This document shows positions 19,709 through 26,775 of a stretch of 64,000 bases of DNA, one piece after another. The position numbers and the translations under genes were made by a program. The stretch comes from Bradyrhizobium sp. SZCCT0148 (GTDB lineage: Bacteria; Pseudomonadota; Alphaproteobacteria; Rhizobiales; Xanthobacteraceae): positions 620,001-684,000 of the forward strand of contig NZ_JAFCKT010000002.1 of the NCBI RefSeq assembly GCF_018129985.1, written 5' to 3'. The number at the start of each line of letters is the position of its first letter. The first letter of the stretch is position 1. Under the pieces are notes generated by a model. That model ran no database searches, was not told the origin of the DNA, and worked only from the letters and a program-made list of their open reading frames with translations.

Positions 19709-20746
19709 TCAATGCACCAGCGGGCCGCCCGCCTTCTTCCAGGCGTCCACGCCGCCGGCGATGTGGGCGGTGTTGGACAGGCCGGCCGCCTTGGCGGCAG
19801 CCACCGCCATCGCCGAGCGCTCGCCGAACGCGCAGAAGAACACGACGCGGCGGCCGGTGGCGGCGGCGACCTCGCGCAGCATGCCGCCGGGCTTGAGGCT
19901 CTCCTCGATGGACGGATAGGGCGCATGCAGCGCGCCCTCCAGCATGCCGTGCTTCATCCGCTCATTGGTCTCGCGCAGATCGACCAGCAGCATGTCGGGC
20001 CGGCCGAGCACGCGGATCGCCTCGACCGCGCTGAGCGCGCGGCCTTCCTTTTCCAACTCCTCCTGATGCAGGCCGACATGCATGTTGGCGGGCACCGCCA
20101 CGTCCATCATCTTCGGGTTGGGCAATTTCAGGTTAGCCATCAACTCGATATATTCGTCGACCGAGCGCACCTGGAGCCGCGGGTTGAAGCGCTTCTCCTC
20201 GCCGATGGTGGAAACGGTGTCGCCCTTATAGTCATGCGCCGGAAACACCATCGTCTCGTCAGGCAGCTTGAGCAGCCGGTTGAAGATCGAATCGTACTGC
20301 GCGCGCGAAGAACCGTTCTGGAAATCGGTGCGGCCGGTGCCGCGGATCAGGAGCGTGTCGCCGGTGAAGACGCGATCGCCCATCAGATAGGAATAGGAAT
20401 CGTCAGTGTGGCCGGGCGTGTACATCACGTCGAGCGACAGGCCCTCGATCGTCACCTTGTCGCCATCGGCGACCCGCATCGCCACCACATCGGCCTTGGT
20501 CTGGTCGCCCATCACGGTCATGCAATGGGTGCGGTCGCGCAACTCACCGAGGCCGGTGACGTGGTCGGCATGCAGATGCGTGTCGACCGCCTTGACCAGC
20601 TTGAGGTCGAGCTCGCGCAGCAATTGGCAGTAGCGATCGACCTTCTCCAGCACGGGATCGAGGATCAGCGCCTCGCCGCCGGGGCGGCTGGCAAGCAAGT
20701 AGCTGTAGGTACCTGAAACGCTGTCGAAGAGTTGGCGGAAGATCAT
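19709..20746 (-). CDS. Persulfide dioxygenase-like metallo-beta-lactamase protein fused to a rhodanese domain
   Basis: The 345 residues have two domains. Residues 1-225 form an ETHE1-type MBL fold: THLHADHVTG supplies THxHxDH, YTPGHTDDSYSY the next metal His, and DTLLIRGTGRTDF the metal Asp with the GRTDF signature of persulfide dioxygenases. A C-terminal rhodanese follows (MLLVDLRETNE ... VVFFCAFGERSAMA), with the active-site Cys in FCAFGERS. The expected reaction is oxidation of glutathione persulfide to sulfite, plus sulfur transfer by the rhodanese. It lies downstream of and parallel to the sox genes. ATG 20746 starts the conserved MIFRQLFD; ATG 20761 is in frame. Confidence 0.88.
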   Translation of the reverse strand: MIFRQLFDSVSGTYSYLLASRPGGEALILDPVLEKVDRYCQLLRELDLKLVKAVDTHLHADHVTGLGELRDRTHCMTVMGDQTKADVVAMRVADGDKVTIEGLSLDVMYTPGHTDDSYSYLMGDRVFTGDTLLIRGTGRTDFQNGSSRAQYDSIFNRLLKLPDETMVFPAHDYKGDTVSTIGEEKRFNPRLQVRSVDEYIELMANLKLPNPKMMDVAVPANMHVGLHQEELEKEGRALSAVEAIRVLGRPDMLLVDLRETNERMKHGMLEGALHAPYPSIEESLKPGGMLREVAAATGRRVVFFCAFGERSAMAVAAAKAAGLSNTAHIAGGVDAWKKAGGPLVH

Positions 20747-20926
20747 GGCAGGACCCGGCATGGAACTGGTTTCGAGGATTCTACTACGCTGGCGGCCACA
20801 AAGAGAAGCAATTCACTGTGTAATGAGCACAATTTGGAAGATTTTTATTGTGCGTCGCGCCGGGGGCCCGATAGCCATCAAGGCTCCGGAGCAGTCAGCG
20901 ACGCAAAGGCGGCACGCCCACCACCG

Positions 20927-21029
20927 CTGTCGATCCCCGCGAAGGCAGGGAATCCAGCACGCCGCGGCTTCTCAATTCATCCACCGGCGGTCACGGAGCC
21001 CTGGACCGCCCGCCTTCGCGGCGATGACA
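20927..21029. repeat. REP-like element (CTGTCGATCCCCGCGAAGG...CCTTCGCGGCGATGAC family)
   Basis: The inverted ends GATCCCCGCGAAGG / CCGCCTTCGCGGCGATGAC occupy most of the 323-base gap between the DsrE-like gene and the persulfide dioxygenase gene. The rest of the gap is AT-richer around 20810-20860 and may hold the promoter of the downstream gene. Confidence 0.6.
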
Positions 21030-21069
21030 CCGCATATGTTGCAGGGACGCGCTGGGCACTCCGGCGGCC

Positions 21070-21528
21070 CTACGGCCGCACCACCGTATACCCATTCTCC
21101 GCCAGGAACAGGATCTGCCCGACGCCGACCTGCACCGGTGTGGCGGCGGGGATGAACTCCGGCCGCTTGCCGGTCTCGCGCTCGATCGTATCGACCGTGT
21201 TGAGGCAGATGTCGAACCGCACGCCCTGCGCGATCAGGCTCTCGACCTGCTTGCGACGCTCGCTGCCGGACAGCAGGAGGTCGATGCCGGGCCCGAACGT
21301 CACCACTTCGATCGCGATCTTGTCGGGGTCGTAGGCCTTCAGAAGATTGTTGGCGACGCTCAGCACCAGGGCCTGCTTCTTCGTATCGCCGTCGGAGAGC
21401 TGCAGCACGATTTTGTGCTCCGCGAACGGCTTGTCCTGAAGCGGCACCTGCTGCGCCGAAGCGGGTGCGATGGCGGCTCCGACCAGCAGTGCCAGCATCA
21501 GCGCAAATGAGATCCGCGCCCGCCTCAT
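21070..21528 (-). CDS. Secreted DsrE/DsrF-like protein of the sox operon
   Basis: The 152 residues start with MRRARISFALMLALLVGAAIAPASA, a clear signal peptide. The rest resembles DsrE-like sulfur-carrier folds (HKIVLQLSDGDTKKQALVLSVANNLL; IDLLLSGSERRKQVESLIAQGVRFDIC). The single Cys in FDICLNTVDT is the candidate persulfide site. ATG 21528 overlaps the soxB stop by ATGA, so it is co-translated with soxB. A periplasmic sulfur-handling role in thiosulfate oxidation is inferred from context. Confidence 0.8.
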   Translation of the reverse strand: MRRARISFALMLALLVGAAIAPASAQQVPLQDKPFAEHKIVLQLSDGDTKKQALVLSVANNLLKAYDPDKIAIEVVTFGPGIDLLLSGSERRKQVESLIAQGVRFDICLNTVDTIERETGKRPEFIPAATPVQVGVGQILFLAENGYTVVRP

Positions 21529-23276
21529 CCCTGTCCCACAATGCCCGGATTGTTCTCGACGCCTCTCAGCGTCACGCCGGAGCCGAGCCGCTCCTGAAAC
21601 ATCCGGCCCGAGCGCAGATATTTGCCGACGACGTCCCACACCGGCGCGCCCTGCTGCCCGTTGACCGAAGCCCAGCCTGCGACCTTGTAGCGGTGGTTGG
21701 CGCTGAGCGCCTTTCCGCTATTGAGCTTCAACTCCGAGATGCGGCCGCCGATCGAGCCCGTCGGCGCGCAGGTGTAGCTGAGCCCGCCGGCGCGCACCAT
21801 GTCGCCGCCCTGCTGGTAATAGGGGTCGGCATTGAAGAGGTTGTCGCAGACGTCTTCCAGCACGTCCTTGATCTGGGCGCCCGTCATCTCCTGCACGTAG
21901 GTCTCGGGATAGGTGATCGCGGTCTCCGCCAGCAGATCCTCCATGGTCAGCGGCTGGCCTGACAGAGCGGTAATGCCCCAGCGGAACCCCGGCGACAGCG
22001 CGATCTCGGCATCGAGCTCGGTGCGCAGCGCGGTGCAGATCAGCTCGTCGACCGGCCCGGAGAAATTGCCGCGGCGATAGAGCAGGCGGTCGGGCGTTGC
22101 GATCTTCTCCGACCAGTCGGTGACGTGCGGCGCGCGCAGCCGGCCGATCAGCTCGGCCATGGCGGGATCGGGCTTCAGCAGCTCGGAATAGACCGGCAGC
22201 AGATGATAACGAACGTCGCCGACCTTGCCCTTGTCGATCGCAAGGTCGAGCACGGCGAGGAATTTTCCGTTGGAGCCGGCATTGGTGACGAGCGTGGTGC
22301 CGGCGGCGTTCTTCACTGGCATAGGCTGCGGCACGGCGTCATGGGTATGGCCGCCAAGGATGACGTCGATGCCGGTGACGCGGCTTGCGAGCTTGAGGTC
22401 GACGTCCATGCCGTTGTGCGACAGCAGGACGACGGCATCGACCTTGTCGGTGCCGCGCAAGGCATCGACATGCTTTTGGAGCTCTTCCTCGCGAATGCCG
22501 AAAGTCCAGTCCGGTGTGAACCGCTTGGGATGCGCGATCGGCACATAAGGGAAGGCCTGGCCAACGATCGCGATCCGATGGCCGCCGATCTCCTTGATGA
22601 CGGAGGGCTTGAACACGCGCCCGGTCGCCTTGTCGAAGGCGGGGACGTCGTTGAACGCGGCTTCCTCGGTCAGGAACACGTTCTGCGCCAGGAACTCGCC
22701 CTTGAAGCGCTCGAGATTGTCGCGCAGCACCTGCTCGCCATAGGTGAATTCCCAATGTCCGGTCATCGCTTCGATGCCGAGCAGATTGGCGACCTCGACC
22801 ATGTCGCGGCCCTGCATGACATTGGCAAGCCCGGTGCCCTGCCAGAGATCGCCGCCGTCGACCAGCAGCGAACGCTTCTCGCCGACCTCGCCGCGCAAGC
22901 GATCGACCAGCGTCTTCAAATGGGCGAAGCCGCCGAGCTTGCCGAAGCGGCCCGCGGACTTGTCGAACTCGAGACAGGTGAAGGCATAGGCATCGGCGCT
23001 GTCGGGGCGGATGCCGAACCGGTCGAGGAAGGCGCGGCCGACCAGATGCGGCGGCCGCCCGTCCATCTCACCGATGCCGATATTGATGCTGGGCTCGCGG
23101 AAGTACACCGGGTTGAGCTGCGCATGGGTGTCCGTGATGTGCAGGATCCGCGCGTTGCCGAACCGCTCGAGGTCGTAGATGCTCGCCGTCTCGGTGCCCC
23201 GCGCAAGCCGCGGCAGACCGAGCGATGCAGCGGCAAGACCCGCGCTCTTCAGGAAATCACGGCGGCGGATCGCCAT
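21525..23276 (-). CDS. soxB: Thiosulfohydrolase SoxB
   Basis: The 583-residue dimanganese 5'-nucleotidase-like enzyme hydrolyses the sulfonate from SoxY-bound thiocysteine-S-sulfonate, releasing sulfate. It has a twin-arginine signal (RRRDFLKSAGLAAASLG) and the metal-site motifs LHITDTHAQLNP, VDGGDLWQGTG, MTGHWEFTYG and LLSHNGMDVD with GGHTHD. Length and motifs match SoxB. It follows soxK by 54 bases and overlaps the DsrE-like gene. Confidence 0.95.
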   Translation of the reverse strand: MAIRRRDFLKSAGLAAASLGLPRLARGTETASIYDLERFGNARILHITDTHAQLNPVYFREPSINIGIGEMDGRPPHLVGRAFLDRFGIRPDSADAYAFTCLEFDKSAGRFGKLGGFAHLKTLVDRLRGEVGEKRSLLVDGGDLWQGTGLANVMQGRDMVEVANLLGIEAMTGHWEFTYGEQVLRDNLERFKGEFLAQNVFLTEEAAFNDVPAFDKATGRVFKPSVIKEIGGHRIAIVGQAFPYVPIAHPKRFTPDWTFGIREEELQKHVDALRGTDKVDAVVLLSHNGMDVDLKLASRVTGIDVILGGHTHDAVPQPMPVKNAAGTTLVTNAGSNGKFLAVLDLAIDKGKVGDVRYHLLPVYSELLKPDPAMAELIGRLRAPHVTDWSEKIATPDRLLYRRGNFSGPVDELICTALRTELDAEIALSPGFRWGITALSGQPLTMEDLLAETAITYPETYVQEMTGAQIKDVLEDVCDNLFNADPYYQQGGDMVRAGGLSYTCAPTGSIGGRISELKLNSGKALSANHRYKVAGWASVNGQQGAPVWDVVGKYLRSGRMFQERLGSGVTLRGVENNPGIVGQG

Positions 23277-23330
23277 CCAAAAATTCTCCGCGCCCTCAAC
23301 GCTCGCAAGACTGCTCCACTTAAGACCAGT

Positions 23331-23636
23331 CTAGCGGATTTCCATGGCCTTCCAGGCGTCTTTTTCGGAGTTCGCCTGGAAGATCGACGCCTTGGCCAGC
23401 GCCTCGGCCTCCCTGGCGGCGGCCGTGGCGCGGTCGAAATCGCCGCCGTCCGCCGCCTTCCTGGCCGCGGCCAGCGTCGTGACGGTGGTGGTCCACTGGT
23501 TGCGCAAGCCGGCAGCCTCCTTCGATGCGGCTTCGGCGGTGGCATAGGCCGCCTTGTAATCCGCTTCATTTGCCGCGCGCGCCGCCGGCGCGAGGCTCAA
23601 GGCCAGCAGCATGGCGAGGGGAAGTGACCGCTTCAT
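23331..23636 (-). CDS. soxK: SoxXA-binding protein SoxK
   Basis: A 101-residue secreted protein (signal MKRSLPLAMLLALSLAPAARAAN) whose mature part is almost all Ala/Lys/Glu-rich helix (KAAYATAEAASKEAAGLRNQW). This matches the small SoxK subunit that binds SoxXA and promotes its activity in some bacteria. Its ATG overlaps the soxA stop (ATGA, 23633-23636), and it lies between soxA and soxB as in other SoxK-type operons. Confidence 0.83.
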   Translation of the reverse strand: MKRSLPLAMLLALSLAPAARAANEADYKAAYATAEAASKEAAGLRNQWTTTVTTLAAARKAADGGDFDRATAAAREAEALAKASIFQANSEKDAWKAMEIR

Positions 23637-24496
23637 GGCCGCGCTCCCGGTCCGGATATCGGCAGGCCGTTGGCGACATAAGACAGGAAATATTCGACGT
23701 CGCGGTATTCATCCGACTGCGGCTCCAGCGGAACCGCGCGGGTCTGGCTGTTGCAGGTGACGAAGCGGCGGCTGATCGTGCCCATGCCGCTCCATTCGGA
23801 TCGGTAGATCGGCATCGCGTTGAGAATGCCGAGCGCCGGCGCCAGGACCTCGGCGCGGATGCGCTCGCCCGGGCTCTGCACATGGCAGCTGGCACAGGAG
23901 AAGTTCATCTGGCCGCGGCGGGTGTAGAAATAGCGCTTGCCGTTCTCGAACGCCGCAAGTGCGCGCGGATCGTCGGGAATCCTGATGTCCATCGGCTTGC
24001 CGCGCGAGGTGAAGGCCATGTAGGCGGTGAGCGAGGCCATCTCGTCCTTGACGTAGGAATAGGGCTGTTCGCCATTGGCCTCGCGGCAGCGGTTGAGCGC
24101 GAGCTCCAGCGTGACGACCTTGCCTTCCTTCTCGTCGAAGTAGGGATAGGTCTGGCGGATGCCGACGCCGCCATTGGGGAAGCAATCGGCATAGGTCTTG
24201 CCGTTCTTGAACGGGGTGGCGAACATCTCCTTGCCGGCATCGAGCGCGAATTCGTAAGGCGGGAATTCTTCCTTCTCCTGCCACTGCCGCTTCATGTCCG
24301 CGTTCATGGAATACGGCCCGTTGACGAAGTCCTCGTGCTTCACCTCAGGAAATTTCTGGAAGAAGAAGTTCTGGAACGCCTTGGCGTCGGCAGCCGGATC
24401 GACCTTGTCCGCCGCAACGACCCGCGGCGAGGTGAGGGCGAATGCAACGAGTGCGGCACTGAGCGAGCCAAGCAGCAGGGCAGATCGGGTCTTCAT
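23633..24496 (-). CDS. soxA: Sulfur-oxidising diheme/monoheme cytochrome subunit SoxA
   Basis: The 287 residues from ATG 24496 (TAATG overlap with soxZ) begin with a signal peptide ending VVAAD. SoxA with SoxX oxidatively conjugates thiosulfate to the SoxY cysteine. One heme motif is present (CASCH, residues 201-205), and the catalytic heme-ligating cysteine appears in FVTCNSQ (Cys248). The N-terminal half has no CxxCH. Two lone cysteines (Cys105 in YADCFPNGG, Cys137 in NRCREA) are where diheme SoxA proteins carry heme 1, so this looks like the monoheme form with a disulfide replacing the heme. Confidence 0.94.
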   Translation of the reverse strand: MKTRSALLLGSLSAALVAFALTSPRVVAADKVDPAADAKAFQNFFFQKFPEVKHEDFVNGPYSMNADMKRQWQEKEEFPPYEFALDAGKEMFATPFKNGKTYADCFPNGGVGIRQTYPYFDEKEGKVVTLELALNRCREANGEQPYSYVKDEMASLTAYMAFTSRGKPMDIRIPDDPRALAAFENGKRYFYTRRGQMNFSCASCHVQSPGERIRAEVLAPALGILNAMPIYRSEWSGMGTISRRFVTCNSQTRAVPLEPQSDEYRDVEYFLSYVANGLPISGPGARP

Positions 24497-24807
24497 TACG
24501 CGATCTTCGCGGTGGTCGTATCCGACGCACCCTTGTTGTCGGTCCAGGAGATCTTGAGGTCGTCGCCTTTCTTGGCGCCCTTGAAGCTGAACTTGACATA
24601 GGGGTCCTTGGAGACCGCGGTGCCCCAATCGGCGACGAAGACGTCCTTGCCGTTACATTCGAATGTCAGTTGCTGGATGTAGTGTGCCGGGATCACCTCG
24701 CCCTTGGGATCCTTGACCAGGCCGGTATCCATGGGATGCTGAATCAGCGCCTGCACCTCGGTGATGTCGCCATTGGACGTTGCGCGCACGCGAATGCTTG
24801 ATGCCAT
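24496..24807 (-). CDS. soxZ: Sulfur-carrier complex subunit SoxZ
   Basis: The 103-residue partner of SoxY has no signal peptide and is probably exported with SoxY by Tat. It shows family motifs RVRATSNGDITEVQALIQHPM and PAHYIQQLTFECNGK. It starts 13 bases after soxY, and its stop overlaps the soxA start. Confidence 0.95.
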   Translation of the reverse strand: MASSIRVRATSNGDITEVQALIQHPMDTGLVKDPKGEVIPAHYIQQLTFECNGKDVFVADWGTAVSKDPYVKFSFKGAKKGDDLKISWTDNKGASDTTTAKIA

Positions 24808-24820
24808 CGGACCGATCCTC

Positions 24821-25306
24821 CTAGCCGCCGCAGCCGCCGACGGTGACCTTCACTTCCTTGGTCGCGCTGTAGAGCTTGCCGTCAGCCTCGACGATGGCGA
24901 CCAGTTTGGTGGTCTTGGCCATTTTCAGCCGGTTGGCGACCCCCGGAATGGTGCCCTCGGCAAACTTGTAGGTTGCGGCAAGCGCGAAGGGGTTCTCGGC
25001 CACGAAGAACGAGATCGAGCTCACCTTGTCGAGAGTCGTCGTCACCGACACCGGGACCACGCCGCCATTCTCGGCGATCTCGGGCGCATCCAGCTTGACC
25101 TTGTCGGAGGGCTCGGCGTTCCTGCCATAGAGCGCCTTGATCGCGTCGGCCTCGTTTTTCTGCTTGAAGGCCTCTTCCGGATATTTGTCGTTGGCTGCGG
25201 CATGCGCGGGCGCGAACGGCAGATTGCCGAGGCCGAGCAGGGCGACGGAGGCCGCGCCCTGAAGGATCAGGCGCCTTGTTGCAAGCGGGCCGCTGGTCGT
25301 GGTCAT
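24821..25306 (-). CDS. soxY: Sulfur-carrier protein SoxY
   Basis: A 161-residue periplasmic carrier that holds pathway intermediates on a swinging-arm cysteine. The C-terminus KVTVGGCGG is the diagnostic GGCGG arm. The N-terminus has a Tat signal (ATRRLILQGAASVALLGLG). It follows soxX by 24 bases in one operon. Confidence 0.96.
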   Translation of the reverse strand: MTTTSGPLATRRLILQGAASVALLGLGNLPFAPAHAAANDKYPEEAFKQKNEADAIKALYGRNAEPSDKVKLDAPEIAENGGVVPVSVTTTLDKVSSISFFVAENPFALAATYKFAEGTIPGVANRLKMAKTTKLVAIVEADGKLYSATKEVKVTVGGCGG

Positions 25307-25330
25307 CTCAATCTCCTGGGCAGCCGGCCG

Positions 25331-25687
25331 TTACAGTGTTTGCAGGAAATCAACGATCGCGCTGATCTCCTGTTCGGTCAAAATCCGGTTCCGGCCGAAC
25401 GGCGGCATCATGGTCTGCGGGTTGCGCTTGGTCTCGTCGAAGATGATCGCGGTGAGTTCGCTGCGATCAGGATATTTGGTCTTGAGGTCCTTCAGCTCCG
25501 GCCCGATCGTTCCCGGCAGGTCACCGCCCTTGATGACGTGGCAGGTCAGGCAATTGCCCTTGCCGCGATCGAAAGCGAGCCTCTCACCGTCGGCGACAGC
25601 GGATTGTGCCCGCGCCGGAGGCATCGCCGCGCCGGCTGAGAGGATCAGCGTCACCAGGACGGCAAGCTTGCAGGGAAAGGCGGTCAA
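25331..25687 (-). CDS. soxX: Cytochrome c subunit SoxX
   Basis: The monoheme c-type partner of SoxA, with heme motif CLTCH and probable axial Met in TMMPPFGRN. From TTG 25687 the protein has 118 residues with a clean signal (LTAFPCKLAVLVTLILSAG). The frame remains open to ATG 25840, but the extra N-terminal stretch is Arg/His-rich, unlike a secreted protein, and would place the start upstream of an AT-rich promoter-like stretch near 25730. The start codon is the uncertain part. It is the first gene of the minus-strand sox operon. Confidence 0.9.
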   Translation of the reverse strand: MTAFPCKLAVLVTLILSAGAAMPPARAQSAVADGERLAFDRGKGNCLTCHVIKGGDLPGTIGPELKDLKTKYPDRSELTAIIFDETKRNPQTMMPPFGRNRILTEQEISAIVDFLQTL

Positions 25688-25924
25688 GGCATCGTCCCGA
25701 GCGGTATGTCGATGATCTCGTTTGCGGAAATATAAGCGTTTCCAAAGCACAAAGGGCATCGCCTGACAATCAAGACTATGCATGCGGCAAAATGGAGTTA
25801 ATATCCTCCGCATTGCAACTGTTGAGATAGGTTCGTTCATCTAACGGGGCGGTACTAGCAAATTATTCCAGGGCGTTTGGCCCTTCTGGCCGGCATTTCC
25901 GTTTCACATTCATTGGGGACTCAC
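25688..25924. promoter_or_regulatory. Divergent promoter region between soxX and the methyltransferase gene
   Basis: These 237 bases are AT-richer than their surroundings. The inverted repeat GGAAA-N8-TTTCC lies at 25726-25743, about 40 bases upstream of the preferred soxX start, and could be an operator for a Sox regulator. No regulator gene is in the window. The assignment is tentative. Confidence 0.4.
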
Positions 25925-26596
25925 TTGGCTGAATATGTCGTCGAATTTGGCAGGGACGGCGGACGGGTCGAGCCGGATGGGCGGCTCGATGCTCCGGCAT
26001 TTCATCGCAATCACGAGCCGCTATGGACGGTGCTGGAAAAGCACCTGACCGGGACGACCGGAGACGTGGTCGAGCTCGGCAGTGGAACAGGCCAGCACGT
26101 GGTCCATTTCGCCCGCCATACGCCCGGCCTGATCTGGTGGCCCAGCGACCTCAACCAGCGCCACCTCAAGAGCATCGAAGCGTGGCGCGTCCATGCGGGC
26201 CTGCCGAACATCCGCAGCCCGCTGCGGATCGATCTCACCGATCCCGGCTGGTGTCAGGAGATGAAGAGCGGGCAGGCGCCGACGGGCCTTGCGGCCGTGT
26301 TCTGCGCCAACGTCATCCACATTGCGCCCTGGGCGGTGGCCGAGGGTCTGTTCGCCGGCGCCGGTCGCTACCTGCGACCCGACGGCAAGCTGTTCCTCTA
26401 CGGCCCGTTCAAGCGCGACGGCAAGCACACCGCGCTCAGCAATGCGGTGTTCGACACCTCCTTGCGAGAAGGCAATCCAGATTGGGGCGTGCGCGACATC
26501 AGCGATGTCGAGACACTCGCGCGCGGCGCAGGTCTTCGCCTCGTCGATGCCATCGACATGCCCGCCAACAATCTGACGCTGGTGTTTGAGCGGTAG
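25925..26596 (+). CDS. DUF938-family SAM-dependent methyltransferase
   Basis: The 223 residues have motif I as VVELGSGTGQHVVHFA, preceded by APAFHRNHEPLW, which is characteristic of DUF938 proteins. FCANVIHIAPW and LFLYGPFKRDG follow. TTG 25925 has GGGGA five bases upstream and begins at the conserved EYVVEFGRDGG region; the frame also opens at 25877. The methyl acceptor is not known for the family. It is divergent from soxX. Confidence 0.85.
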   Translation: MAEYVVEFGRDGGRVEPDGRLDAPAFHRNHEPLWTVLEKHLTGTTGDVVELGSGTGQHVVHFARHTPGLIWWPSDLNQRHLKSIEAWRVHAGLPNIRSPLRIDLTDPGWCQEMKSGQAPTGLAAVFCANVIHIAPWAVAEGLFAGAGRYLRPDGKLFLYGPFKRDGKHTALSNAVFDTSLREGNPDWGVRDISDVETLARGAGLRLVDAIDMPANNLTLVFER

Positions 26597-26604
26597 CACC
26601 GGAG

Positions 26605-26738
26605 TCGGTGCGCTCCCTCCACGCTTGCGGGGGGAAGGGTGGGGAGAGGGTGTCTCAACAACGGGATAGTCCCCAAGAGGAGAGAACCCTCATCCGGCGC
26701 TTGGCGCCGACCTCTCCCGCAAGCGGGCGAGGTGCACC
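26605..26738. repeat. REP-like element (GTGCGCTCCCTCC...GCGAGGTGCACC family)
   Basis: The inverted ends GGTGCGCTCCCTCC / CCCGCAAGCGGGCGAGGTGCACC lie between convergent genes. Relatives lie at 40338-40453 and 51974-52102, with a partial copy at 37634-37677. Confidence 0.6.
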
Positions 26739-26775
26739 GCCTGTTGGGCTCGTGCTTGGCAAAACCAAGCGACAA

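Noticed and set aside
25688..25840. Longer N-terminus for SoxX (ATG 25840 or 25759)
   Set aside because: The extra residues are Arg/His-rich and would hide the signal peptide that begins at TTG 25687.
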